From the NCBI GenBank assembly GCA_050180235.1, contig JBFXEJ010000018.1, positions 1 through 64,000 of the forward strand: a DNA stretch of 64,000 bases, written 5' to 3'. The translations under genes and the position numbers were made by a program. Source of the DNA: JAABRU01 sp050180235. GTDB lineage: Bacteria > Desulfobacterota > Desulfobacteria > Desulfobacterales > Desulfococcaceae. The notes beneath the pieces were generated by a model. It made no database searches, was not told where the DNA came from, and saw only the letters and a program-made list of their open reading frames with translations. Positions 8,901 through 17,513 of this stretch are shown one piece after another; within the stretch, counting starts at the first letter, position 1; each line of letters begins with the position of its first letter.

Positions 8901-11900
8901 AACTCCTCTGTTAACACCAGTATTTAATCTGTCAGACAAAATCCCAATACGTGCTATCATTTCCTTGTTGTCTCTATCCGCTGAAATTTCATCCTTTGCT
9001 CTGCTTATATCTGCCTGTAAAATATTTACTTTAAAGTATTGACATATCATTTCCAATAAATCTGCATTTGCCAACAGACGGGTAATTCCACTTGTTAAAT
9101 ATACTGAATCACAGATTTGAGGCAGATCAGATAATCGGGAAGGATGACCTTCGGTGCCGAGATTATCTATTGATTTGTAATATTCCTGCTCTGTCAATCT
9201 GCCGTGTTGGAACAATGTGAAAACCAATACACCTGCATTAATAATCTTACTATTATCTTCATCAGATAAGGCTACAGGTAATTGGTTTACATCATAACTT
9301 GTTAACGGCAAAAAAGTAACCATATATCCATTATTCTTTTTTGCCTGACAAAGAAGATATGCCCGTTCAGGGTCTAATTTACCCATCTGGTCTTCTATAT
9401 CATTAATAAAAACATCCGGAATTTTAACTATTGATAATTTTTTGGAATCAAAAAGATCAATAATTTTCTGGCCTGATTTGAGTCGGGATGGTTGATGATT
9501 TGCCAAAAGGTATTTTTGATTTGTCAGGGCAATTGGCAGCGCAGGTGATATATAAATTTTTTTAAAATATTTCTCAATATATTCCAAAATATCTAAATAG
9601 GCAGCCATCAAAAAGGCTGTGATATCCATAAAAATTCGATGGAATGTATCAAGAAGATAATTTTTTTCATTCAGTGTTCGTCCACCATAACGTACAAATG
9701 TAATTGGCTGCTGTAGAGGGTTAAATGAATTGATACTGTTGTCTGCTTTTTTGAGATACAAAGAAGCTAATGCCCATCTGAAATGTTTTGCAATAAGATG
9801 AATCGGTGCTTTGCCTGTTTCGTAGATACGCCAGACTTTATTTGATTCCTCTATCCAACTTTTCTGTAACCCAATAAGCTCCTGTAATCCGACAGATTGT
9901 ACATTTCCTTTCCCCTGACGGATAAGCATCCCTACTTTTTTCATCAGGGGCCTGACTTCCTCCTCCAGACCAAGTGAAAAACCAAGAGTACAGACTTCGG
10001 ATATATGATTATCATCAATTCCAATGCTTAACGCTTTCCTCCATAATTGCTGCGCTACTCCCAGTTCCTCCAATTGTATCCGTTTTGCTGTCCGAATCAG
10101 GGAAAATGAATCAGTTTTTTCACAATGCAATAGTTTTTGGGCGGAAGAAATCATATCCCATCGGTTTCCATGAAAATATTGCGCTTCTAATAAAGCCAGT
10201 AAATTCTCAAAAGAAGGATCGGCATCGGCTACATTCTTCGCTTCTATCAGTGCCTCGGATAAAATACCGCATTCTATCTGACATTGAACACGAATACGGC
10301 GCAAATCTGTGGTGAGAGAATTTGATGGAAAGCAGTTGCTGTACTGATTCAGCAGTTGAAGACATTTTTCAAATTCACCGGTATTAAATAATGCAATAGC
10401 AGAAAGTCTTACAGCTTCGCTTGTCTTTACTTTTTCAACCAGATCAAAAGCATGTAATGCCACATATTGCCATGACTTTTGATCTCCGCACCCGGCCTTT
10501 GCTGAACAAATCCGGAACAGCATTTCACCGTCAGCAGACTCTTTTGCATATGATTCAAGGTATGACAGGATATATTGCCATTCCTCAGATTCAGGTTCAG
10601 CATATTTCAATGCCAAGGCAAAAACTGTCTGTTGAAATCTGTGATCGCCTGAAGATTCGGCAAGTGTCAGTGCAGTCCTGATATTACCTGATTTCAGCAA
10701 AGTCTGTACTTTCCAAAAAAGCCAGAGCAAAGGATCAGGTGAATAGGAAAAAATATCTTTGGTCCGATCAAGTAAAGAAAGAGCTTTTCCGGTATCCTCT
10801 GAATGAAGGTAAATCAGAAGCAAAGCGATAATTTTGTCTATTTCGATATCATCAAACTCCAACAGATTTTCATATTCACGTTTGTATTCAGAAAAATCGT
10901 AATCAATGTTCTGAACAACCGCCCAAATAATAACACCTGTATGGGCTTTACCATCTTTTAACAAATCATGGCAAAATTCATGCGCTTCTGTCTGGCGATC
11001 CGGATGATTAAAAAGACAGGCAAGCCGCCATATTTGAAATGTTTTTCTGGACTCTGTTTCGTCTTTCATCTCTTTGGCAATTTGACGAAACAGTTCTTCT
11101 GCATGACGAAGTCGGCTGAGACTTTCGTCATCCCGATTAATGAGATTCAGACCAATCGGATCCGGAAATGTAGGAAGGCCATGAGGTAATGCTGCCGGAG
11201 ACAATGCAGAAAAATAATTGATCATTGCACTGGCAATCCTGATACCTAACCAGTCCGGCTTCTCTTCTATTGCTTTTTGGATTTCGTACCGTGCATGAGA
11301 TAACTTACCGGAGGCCAAATATGCCAGGGAAAGAACTCGCAGGGTTTCAGCATTTTGAGAAATCTTTTTCGGAGTATTCTTAATTAATGATATTGCTTCG
11401 GAAATTCTGCCGATTTCCAGAAAAATTCCCGCTTTTAAATTGATTTTTTCTATATTATCCGGATACTGAATTTCATTCAAAGCGGCTTCGGCATCTTTTT
11501 CATAATAAGATAACAAAGCCTGAATTATGGTCATATCTTTTGGCGGATAATATCCCTTTGCCTGTAAAACAAGTTGTCTGGCAGCATTAATATCCTTTTC
11601 AATCTGCAAAACAAGACTTGCTTCAAATACAAGAATATCAGCCTGAATTTTTTTATTCAAAACAGGCCATTCCTGAGAGTTACCTATCTCTTTAACCTGC
11701 CTGAAAGCCTCTTTGTTTTTTCCTTTACGAACCAGTTCCCGACATTCTTCAATAATTTTTTTGTTATGAGATGACAGTGTATTTTGTAATGATTCTATGA
11801 ATTGATTGTTTATTGCAAAGTGTTCCTCTTTTGCTTGGAAAACATTAGGGAAATTGGGAACTGATACTCTGTGTCCACATATTTGTTTAATCCAATATTC

Positions 11901-12980
11901 AGAATTTTCAAAATATGTTTCAACTATACCGGGATAAGCTCGAAGTTCATGGCGTAAGGTTATCGGAGACCATACCTCGTAATCTATCCCATTTTTTCTA
12001 AAACGGGCTTTCTCTTTTCGAATCTGATCCTGATGTTTGGGTTCAGATAAATCACAAGCAGCAAAAAGGATGAACCGACGAATCTTCCAATTCGCCCAAT
12101 GTGACAGATACTTAAGAAATGAATTTGAAATATGTTTGATGTCAGATGGTGTACAATTTTCATAAAATAAACACTTACCCACTTCACACATTTCTGAATC
12201 GGATCGGTAAGCAAGAAAATCAACACCATATTGATTTTGTTCTTTTGTCCCATAAGTTTCACAAGTACTTATACCCGGTTGTTCTGTAAATAAGTCACGG
12301 CAAAGATTTTTAAATGTATCATTTGGTAATGTATGAAAAGGATGTGCTTCCTGATTTGACAGAGATAAGGTTTCACTAATTATGGATGATAGTTCAGCTA
12401 TTTTATAAATGGGTATCCCGTAAAGATTTGATTCATCATCTTCTCTATGTTCAGATACTACACCTATAGAATATTTATTATTTATTAATATGGGAGCACC
12501 AGAAATGCCTTCAAGATTTTTCCAAGCTGACATATTAGCAAATTGAATTACTTCAACTGAAGAGCCCGTCCGAAAAAAGAAAAGGTGTTCAGGATTTATT
12601 ACTTCAACCTTCAGTGAAAAACCGTCCAGATTACGTTCAGAATCAATAGCCGGATGCCCATGAATATAGCATTTATCTTGACACTGACATTTCCGATTCA
12701 AAATTGGAATAACAAGTTCTCTAAGATTGTTACATTCTTTTTGAACAGTAAGTATTACGATATCCCAATCCAGAAGCAAATCTGTATCAACGTTATTAAT
12801 TGTTACCGGAATTTTTTCATTTAATCCGTAAAATTCAAGTATTAAATTCGGATATATAATTCCATCAGCCATTCTGACACAATGAGCAGCGGTCAGGGCA
12901 TGTTTAGTACTGAAAAGCCACGCCGTACCTCTCATTTTATTATCAGAAAAAAGTCTGGCAACTTTTCCTTTTATATTCAT
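5997..12980 (-). CDS. Giant trypsin-like protease / Mrr-like nuclease fold / TPR / PIN-like protein
   Basis: The 2327-residue product has four recognisable parts. (1) Residues 1-205: a trypsin-like fold with a full triad, His33 in TAAHC, Asp73 in DWDIVIL and Ser160 in GISGAP. (2) About 220-360: a restriction-endonuclease-like fold of the Mrr type (YGVDFLAY with Asp254, then EVGKC near 266-270, TPSDI and a RRFILFAACDLS strand); the usual final lysine of the active site seems displaced, so activity is uncertain. (3) About 395-1050: TPR-like helical repeats. (4) About 1115-1470: a PIN-like region (FMDITAFLMAAYLD with Asp1119; WIDDRHMN at 1401-1408). The remaining 850 residues are helical and unrecognised. 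I saw no P-loop, so it is not an obvious STAND protein. Its ATG overlaps the phosphoesterase stop by 4 bases. Codon use is much more AT-rich than in neighbouring metabolic genes, suggesting transfer. An anti-phage or cell-death role is inference. Confidence 0.85.
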   Translation of the reverse strand: MNIKGKVARLFSDNKMRGTAWLFSTKHALTAAHCVRMADGIIYPNLILEFYGLNEKIPVTINNVDTDLLLDWDIVILTVQKECNNLRELVIPILNRKCQCQDKCYIHGHPAIDSERNLDGFSLKVEVINPEHLFFFRTGSSVEVIQFANMSAWKNLEGISGAPILINNKYSIGVVSEHREDDESNLYGIPIYKIAELSSIISETLSLSNQEAHPFHTLPNDTFKNLCRDLFTEQPGISTCETYGTKEQNQYGVDFLAYRSDSEMCEVGKCLFYENCTPSDIKHISNSFLKYLSHWANWKIRRFILFAACDLSEPKHQDQIRKEKARFRKNGIDYEVWSPITLRHELRAYPGIVETYFENSEYWIKQICGHRVSVPNFPNVFQAKEEHFAINNQFIESLQNTLSSHNKKIIEECRELVRKGKNKEAFRQVKEIGNSQEWPVLNKKIQADILVFEASLVLQIEKDINAARQLVLQAKGYYPPKDMTIIQALLSYYEKDAEAALNEIQYPDNIEKINLKAGIFLEIGRISEAISLIKNTPKKISQNAETLRVLSLAYLASGKLSHARYEIQKAIEEKPDWLGIRIASAMINYFSALSPAALPHGLPTFPDPIGLNLINRDDESLSRLRHAEELFRQIAKEMKDETESRKTFQIWRLACLFNHPDRQTEAHEFCHDLLKDGKAHTGVIIWAVVQNIDYDFSEYKREYENLLEFDDIEIDKIIALLLIYLHSEDTGKALSLLDRTKDIFSYSPDPLLWLFWKVQTLLKSGNIRTALTLAESSGDHRFQQTVFALALKYAEPESEEWQYILSYLESYAKESADGEMLFRICSAKAGCGDQKSWQYVALHAFDLVEKVKTSEAVRLSAIALFNTGEFEKCLQLLNQYSNCFPSNSLTTDLRRIRVQCQIECGILSEALIEAKNVADADPSFENLLALLEAQYFHGNRWDMISSAQKLLHCEKTDSFSLIRTAKRIQLEELGVAQQLWRKALSIGIDDNHISEVCTLGFSLGLEEEVRPLMKKVGMLIRQGKGNVQSVGLQELIGLQKSWIEESNKVWRIYETGKAPIHLIAKHFRWALASLYLKKADNSINSFNPLQQPITFVRYGGRTLNEKNYLLDTFHRIFMDITAFLMAAYLDILEYIEKYFKKIYISPALPIALTNQKYLLANHQPSRLKSGQKIIDLFDSKKLSIVKIPDVFINDIEDQMGKLDPERAYLLCQAKKNNGYMVTFLPLTSYDVNQLPVALSDEDNSKIINAGVLVFTLFQHGRLTEQEYYKSIDNLGTEGHPSRLSDLPQICDSVYLTSGITRLLANADLLEMICQYFKVNILQADISRAKDEISADRDNKEMIARIGILSDRLNTGVNRGVYEFIQISKLHENNTISEKDSPDFLSLSHLLKFTPQKNDLIWIDDRHMNSFLTRDGLVPIIGINEILILLKSKNLLSEEEYYSRILSLRAANFRYIPIHSDEIIFHLKQAALKDGIVVETSAMRILSQYLSACLTDSDRLQLPPIPDLPNPHGEAAFVLNTNRAINNTLVWIWKESENKEIAAARSDWLFENMYFGIFGVHFLSSFNKSQDNMLKFNGLDIAGLISQGISLFDIEEYKKTEEEKRLNWYFEWLEYRILLKRFRSDPNITGIAVELLKSSFTDMAIHESSEISSLASLIVLRDFFLSIPKTIKEKLSEDNELINFLDIRYGHTVRLVSYDFETHLFHTALAEVAKGNEATISDFTTGKQFIVKPIADENNDIISFCIKMDGSTDESRMTYPFFQLLSPDIQKRERLLRDHRDWFDCDKQQFEEAVAQIVSTENAALRVQRTHEWYNNSASVYYKNIEIKIYKYTNCKRDELLPPNLECLLRHLRFPKPTGKKLPFNQLIQESAKKLIQDEGLLEALHRLSGFPASLPSQIFDEISKLERNEKFELFNTLKTRWYSPVSKIHLLHLTLSATDGNDEFFKLSNDICNDLSDCENTYKEFKSFHTLLQWVYDQFCFFAKLENLPLHFILPLTWFHSNNIYNLFRKAQVPPDFFTDEFGNSYIVPLELFDRNLSLWNDICHPRRIRQNTFYFKGLAYAFKNTDEKISKKFNIFEFINKIVYFSSNENKYPAPELFLNISSASNSMNAYLGTDISQLEWLVGQELATQFSAEKLNKLVLDIILELEKKIDNYQNWSLLYGVISDLPVNEQLSTKLNSLIEQIDLSFLKDKDIYLTMFVLFTVINRLNSYNDDSRKRIHDQIVDLVKYYADNKPESRQQNRLSHKGNLTPDIKAIILESVFSASIIEGNPELSCMNFSKQMFRIVHIWPEFACYARPIIFRLVNELPADQEKHLWKLFLTIRSYR

Positions 12981-14500
12981 ATGTTCTCCACTGCTGAAAA
13001 AGGTAAAGACCGTGTTTTTTTCTTATTCACAAACGAATAAAGTTGTGCAGAAATCACATTATCCCTATTATCCAGTATTACATGGGCATACGTCAGATAT
13101 CGGGTTATATATTCTTGTAGCTGATTTTTTTGCATGGAGACTACAAATTTTTCCAGAATATTTTTTGCATTGTTGTTACCGGTAATAATTTCTTCAGGTA
13201 TTCTGATGATATCCGCCCAGGTTCCGGTATTGATATATATAGCTTGAAACTTTTGATTTACATTAAAATCAATGTATTTTGGCAGGTGCGTATGACCGAA
13301 TATAATAGTGGTAAATCTGCCATTTTTAGACAATGCTTTTGCAGCATCGAAGTATTCCGGTGTTTCACAAGATAGCTGAAATGAACAGTCATTCTGCAAA
13401 TCTCTGAGTGCCGCAAGCAATTGTTTACGTTTCTTTTCATCTGTTTTCCATTTGAAAAACAGGTTATCATTATCCATAAGATATAATGATATATTACTCG
13501 ACAAATATTTAATATTTTTCAGTAAATCTTTCGGTCCGAGTTGTCCGGAACCACTGTAATGACTTAAAGAAAACAAATCAGCGGCAGTTCCAATCTCCTG
13601 CTGTAGTAAAAGATGAAGTGATAGTGGGCTTTCTATGTTGTCAGCGGTTAACTGACCATCCCGTAGAGGTTCGGCAGGATTGATCATATTGTAAGATATT
13701 ATTTTGGAAGACACCTTCGAATATTCAAGCAAGGCATGGATAACATGCTCTAATTTTGGATGAAGAGCAAGTAAAAGAGGTACGACTGCGCCGGTTTCGG
13801 GTTTCAGTAAATCCAGAAAACGATATTCTTTTTTGAGTAGATTAAAGACTTCCGTCACCAAAAAAGAACCCGCAGGAGGTTTGAAACGACCTGATGATCT
13901 GTTGCTTTGAGAAAGTGGCAGGCCCCGTGACATAGCAGAACGCTCCTGACGCAACGTGCTATAATCTATGATATTATAACGGTCATAGCGATTTCCGTGC
14001 TCAATCAATAAATTTCCACGGGTGTATGCTTCGCCATCATAAATGAAATTGAGATTTCCGTTTTTATCCTTCAGAAATCCGGTAAGATACTTACGAACTT
14101 TGGGTAAAGAAAGCTCTACATCATGATTTCCAAGCATCAAGGTCAGGGTATGATCTTTTTTTAAAAAATCTCTCATCGCATCAAAAGGCCCCCGCCCCCT
14201 GCCTTCTCTTGTCCGCTCAATTATTTTTTTGAGCTTAACAATAACCGTATCTTCATTATTCGTCCACGGAAGAGATAAAATACCAGCCCCATAATCGTCA
14301 TCCATTAAAAAATCAACAATATCGCCATTTACCACAAGCTCCACAGAGCCTTCACACGCGTCACCAGAGGCTAACCAGTCAATGAAATCTGCAAGATGAC
14401 CATAACTTGAGTTAATTTGAGAGCCTGGAACCCCGTTATTTTCTTCTGAACTGTGGGGTCGTCCTCCAAGATGTAAATCTGAAATAACAAAAATATTCAT
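12977..14500 (-). CDS. Calcineurin-like metallophosphoesterase
   Basis: The 507-residue protein has every metal-site motif of the family: ISDLHLGG (Asp8, His10), VVNGDIVDF (Asp60), MLGNHDVEL (Asn125, His126), IEHGNRYD (His168) and FGHTHLP (His403, His405). Between motifs four and five lies a 230-residue helical insert (about 175-395), much larger than in ordinary phosphatases. It may be a cap or partner-binding domain. I use the ATG at 14500 (AGAGGA 11 bases upstream); a TTG two codons earlier is possible. It is the first gene of a two-gene operon and its TGA overlaps the ATG of the giant protease gene. The substrate cannot be told; nucleotide, nucleic-acid or protein phosphate are all possible. 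The AT-rich 170 bases upstream should hold the promoter. Confidence 0.92.
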   Translation of the reverse strand: MNIFVISDLHLGGRPHSSEENNGVPGSQINSSYGHLADFIDWLASGDACEGSVELVVNGDIVDFLMDDDYGAGILSLPWTNNEDTVIVKLKKIIERTREGRGRGPFDAMRDFLKKDHTLTLMLGNHDVELSLPKVRKYLTGFLKDKNGNLNFIYDGEAYTRGNLLIEHGNRYDRYNIIDYSTLRQERSAMSRGLPLSQSNRSSGRFKPPAGSFLVTEVFNLLKKEYRFLDLLKPETGAVVPLLLALHPKLEHVIHALLEYSKVSSKIISYNMINPAEPLRDGQLTADNIESPLSLHLLLQQEIGTAADLFSLSHYSGSGQLGPKDLLKNIKYLSSNISLYLMDNDNLFFKWKTDEKKRKQLLAALRDLQNDCSFQLSCETPEYFDAAKALSKNGRFTTIIFGHTHLPKYIDFNVNQKFQAIYINTGTWADIIRIPEEIITGNNNAKNILEKFVVSMQKNQLQEYITRYLTYAHVILDNRDNVISAQLYSFVNKKKTRSLPFSAVENI

Positions 14501-14677
14501 AAGCAATTAATTCCTCTGATTGGATATAGGTTTGCTTTAAGGATACATATGCATAGGATCAATATATTGCTTATCTGAGAAATGAAAATATTTTTTATTT
14601 ATCTTAAAGTTGGTTTAATTTCAATAAAAAACTAAGAATGCCTCTCTGCGTCACATTCACCTAACTTGGAAAAAATA

Positions 14678-14712
14678 GAAAAAGGAACGGCATTCACCGT
14701 TCCCTTTCTGTT
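14678..14712 (-). terminator. Intrinsic terminator of leuA
   Basis: Read on the minus strand, GGGAACGG and CCGTTCC form a 7-8 bp stem around a short loop and are followed by TTTTTCTATTTTTT. It lies 23 bases after the leuA stop. Confidence 0.75.
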
Positions 14713-14734
14713 TTCCCTATGTCAAAAAATTCCC

Positions 14735-16273
14735 CTACAGCGTCTGCCGATCCGTGACCGGATGCGCCTTCAGATATTCCAGTCTGTTCAGACCGTTGAG
14801 ATAGGCTTTTGCGCTCGCGGTGATGATGTCCGGATCAGTGCCGCGTCCCAGAGCCACCAGTCCATTTTCCCGCAGCCGCACAGTCACTTCACCCTGTGCA
14901 TCCGTGCCGCCTGTGATGGCCGATACCGTGAAGCGCAGCAGTTCGGATGTGGTTCCCGTGAGTTTGGCAATGGTATTGAAGGCCGAGTCAATGGGGCCGT
15001 TGCCCCAGTCCGCAGCACGCACTTTTCTGCCCCCGATGCTCAGTTCCACACTGGCCATTGGCATAACAGAGGTTCCTGCCGTAACATGCAGGTATTCCAG
15101 TTTGAAGGCTTCCTCTGTGCGGAGAATGCCCTCTGTCACCAGCACTTCCAGGTCCTCGTCCACCACATGCTTTTTCCTGTCCGCCAGATCCTTGAATTTC
15201 ACAAAAATCAGATCCAGTTCCTCATCTGCCAGATCATATCCCATTTCTTTGAGCCGGGAGCGCAGCGCGTGTCGTCCGGAATGCTTGCCCAGCACCAGTT
15301 TGCCTGCACTCAGACCAATGGTTTCCGGTTTCATGATCTCATAGGTCATGGGATTTTTCAGCATTCCGTCCTGATGAATGCCCGCTTCATGCGCGAACGC
15401 GTTCGCTCCCACAATGGCTTTGTTTGGCTGAACAATGATACCCGTAATCATGCTCACCAGACGGCTGACCGGATATATATTTTCTGTTATGATTCCGGTC
15501 TGCATTGGCATATAATTCTGCCGGGTGCGCAGGGCCATAACCACTTCTTCCAATGAGGTGTTTCCTGCACGTTCCCCAATGCCATTGACCGTTACCTCGG
15601 CCTGACGTGCGCCCGCGCTGATGGCAGCAAGTGTGTTGGCTGTTGCCAGTCCCAAATCATTGTGGCAGTGAACACTCAGAATTGCTTTGTGCATATTGGG
15701 TGTATGTGTGATCACATATTTTGCCAGATCAGCAAATTCGCTGGGAATGGCATAACCTACGGTATCCGGCAGATTGACCACAGTGGCTCCGGCTTCAATG
15801 GCCGCGCCGAACACTTTGCACAGATAATCCCGGTCACTGCGGGAGCCGTCTTCTGCGGAAAATTCCACCCGGTCGGTCAGGGAACTCGCGTATTTCACTG
15901 CATCAATGGCAGCGCGCAGCACTTCTTCACGGCTCATTTTCAGCTTGTATTCCAGATGAATGTCAGACGTGGCAATAAAAGTGTGGATTTTGGGTTTTCT
16001 CGCGTGTTTCACCGCATGCCATGCCTTGTCAATGTCATCTTTATTGGCACGGCAAAGACCGGCCACTTCGGTGCGTTCCAGTTTTGCCGCGATTTTGGAA
16101 ACCGCATCAAAATCGCCTTCGGAAGCAGCGGGAAAACCGGCTTCCAGCACATCCACGCCCAGTTTTTCCAACTGGGTAGCCAAGCGCAGTTTTTCATTGG
16201 TGTTCATGCTTGCACCCGGAGACTGCTCGCCGTCTCTCAGGGTGGTGTCAAAAATATATACACGGTCGCTCAT
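14735..16273 (-). CDS. leuA: 2-isopropylmalate synthase
   Basis: LeuA condenses acetyl-CoA with 2-oxoisovalerate, the committed step to leucine. I place the start at 16273 (GGAG seven bases upstream), giving 512 residues; the open frame extends further but into repeat sequence. The N-terminal barrel has FDTTLRDGEQSPGASM, the SVHCHNDLGLATAN metal motif and VNGIGERAGNTSLEEV. The C-terminal LeuA regulatory domain (about 390-512) has SVELSIGGRKVRAADWGNGP and ALGRGTDPDI, so leucine feedback inhibition is likely. It is the last gene of the branched-chain cluster. A fragment of its regulatory-linker region is repeated at 5838-5993. Confidence 0.96.
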   Translation of the reverse strand: MSDRVYIFDTTLRDGEQSPGASMNTNEKLRLATQLEKLGVDVLEAGFPAASEGDFDAVSKIAAKLERTEVAGLCRANKDDIDKAWHAVKHARKPKIHTFIATSDIHLEYKLKMSREEVLRAAIDAVKYASSLTDRVEFSAEDGSRSDRDYLCKVFGAAIEAGATVVNLPDTVGYAIPSEFADLAKYVITHTPNMHKAILSVHCHNDLGLATANTLAAISAGARQAEVTVNGIGERAGNTSLEEVVMALRTRQNYMPMQTGIITENIYPVSRLVSMITGIIVQPNKAIVGANAFAHEAGIHQDGMLKNPMTYEIMKPETIGLSAGKLVLGKHSGRHALRSRLKEMGYDLADEELDLIFVKFKDLADRKKHVVDEDLEVLVTEGILRTEEAFKLEYLHVTAGTSVMPMASVELSIGGRKVRAADWGNGPIDSAFNTIAKLTGTTSELLRFTVSAITGGTDAQGEVTVRLRENGLVALGRGTDPDIITASAKAYLNGLNRLEYLKAHPVTDRQTL

Positions 16274-16596
16274 GGTATTCTCCTTGTTATGTAATTGTGA
16301 TATTTGTGAAATAATTTCCGGATTATTTGTTTCCCACAGAGAACACAGAGAAATGCACAGAGAACACAGAGGGGAAAAATGTATTTTCTGCGAAAAAATT
16401 CCGGAAGATGTCAAAAAGCAGGGTGGGTGAAGCGAAAGCGTAATCCACCCTACGTATATTTAAGAAATTTTATGTTTCAGTCAATGCTTCCCTGCATTTT
16501 GAATAAGGAGCATGGGCCGCAGGACGTTGATCTGCACGGGTCCCGCGGCCTTGTTCCCTCCGGCGCATGATATGATTGTCTGCATAATTCATCCTA
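16274..16596. other. Intergenic repeats between leuA and a toxin gene
   Basis: No gene seen. At 16328-16378 there are tandem copies of CACAGAGAACACAGAG, the same words that form the inverted repeat at 17400-17473. At 16423-16455 GGGTGGGTGAAGCG...TAATCCACCCTAC is a short hairpin of the widespread GGGTGG/CCACCC type. The remainder is featureless. Confidence 0.5.
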
Positions 16597-16962
16597 TTAT
16601 TCCAATGGTAAATAAATGATTGTATCGCTGTATTCATCTGCATCCGAAGCTCCGTATATGAGCAACAGCTCTTCGATGGTTTCCCGGATTCCCATATTCG
16701 GATTCAGTTCAATAATTCCGGGAATATGCAAACTTTTTTCCAAATGATTCCTCAAATGTACGGGCATGGATTTCCGATTGTATGTTACGAGTATAAAATC
16801 GTTTTTTTCACACCATTCCAGAATTTCCGGGTCTGATGTGCCTTCGGTCGGCACTCCCGGATCACCGATTCTCCAGACAATCAGTTCGGGTTCCTGCTGC
16901 AATAGCTCGGAACGGAAGAGCGGAGGAACATTTTCGTCGATTAAATAGCGAATTTTCCTCAT
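16597..16962 (-). CDS. DUF5615 family PIN-like toxin
   Basis: The 121-residue protein opens with RKIRYLIDENVPPLF, the acidic first motif of the DUF5615 (Mut7-C-like) PIN fold, and has DPEILEWCEKNDFILVTYN, the second acidic motif. Such proteins are predicted ribonucleases and the toxin half of DUF433/DUF5615 modules. Its ATG follows directly on the TGA of the DUF433 gene. The pair sits between leuA and cimA inside an otherwise biosynthetic cluster. Confidence 0.85.
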   Translation of the reverse strand: MRKIRYLIDENVPPLFRSELLQQEPELIVWRIGDPGVPTEGTSDPEILEWCEKNDFILVTYNRKSMPVHLRNHLEKSLHIPGIIELNPNMGIRETIEELLLIYGASDADEYSDTIIYLPLE

Positions 16963-17286
16963 TCATGCGGCTTTCAGTTGTTTCTGTTTCATATTCCGCA
17001 AACGGAGAACAACCGGCGGAGGCTGCCTGTCCTGCGCCTCCCGCATCTGTCTTCCGTATTCCAGCCATTCTTTCAGATACTGTCCAATTTTTTCTTTGTT
17101 TTGGAAATAATACAGAATGGTGGCATAAATCTGTTCCAGTGTGAGAGATGGAAACCGTCTGACAATGGATTCAGGCTGCTGTTCACGGTATATGTATTCA
17201 TACAGAACAGATTCAATTCCGATTCTTGTTCCTTTGATGCGAATATCATCTGGTGAAAGATGATTGAAATATGATTTCATATCCAT
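16963..17286 (-). CDS. DUF433 family antitoxin
   Basis: The 107-residue protein has the DUF433 winged-helix pattern: IRIKGTRIGIESVLYEYIYRE, then ESIVRRFPSLTLEQIYATILYYFQN, followed by a basic tail. DUF433 proteins are the DNA-binding antitoxins of DUF5615 PIN-like toxins and should repress their own promoter. GGAG precedes the start at 17286. It is encoded immediately upstream of, and coupled to, the toxin. Confidence 0.87.
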   Translation of the reverse strand: MDMKSYFNHLSPDDIRIKGTRIGIESVLYEYIYREQQPESIVRRFPSLTLEQIYATILYYFQNKEKIGQYLKEWLEYGRQMREAQDRQPPPVVLRLRNMKQKQLKAA

Positions 17287-17399
17287 ATGACTGCTCCTTA
17301 TTTATAAAAAATATTAAATACTGAATGTTAAATTCAATTCAATCATCTCTGTCAGTATGAATTTGAACATACGATCTTCCCCAACTATTTTTTTCGTAT

Positions 17400-17473
17400 A
17401 TGTTTCCCACAGAGAACACAGAGTGTTTTTTCTCTGTGTTCTCTGTATATCTCTGTGATCTCTGTGGGAAAAT
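17400..17473. repeat. Inverted repeat of CCCACAGAGAACACAGAG
   Basis: TTTCCCACAGAGAACACAGAG at the left is mirrored by CTCTGTGTTCTCTGT and then CTCTGTGGGAAA at the right, so most of the 74 bases can fold back. Related words occur at 16328-16378. It lies between cimA and the DUF433 gene. It is an interspersed repeat of unknown origin, possibly also acting as a weak terminator. Confidence 0.6.
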
Positions 17474-17513
17474 TTTTTCGCCGGGAACAAGTTTGAAGCT
17501 TGTTCTACAAAAA

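Noticed and set aside
5997..12980. Assignment of the giant protein to a known Avs (STAND) type
   Set aside because: No Walker A or other STAND ATPase motif seen by eye between protease and repeats; metallo partner is a calcineurin-like phosphoesterase and not a beta-lactamase fold.
14735..16414. 559-codon version of leuA
   Set aside because: The additional 47 codons are repeat sequence; ATG 16273 has GGAG and begins the conserved family N-terminus.
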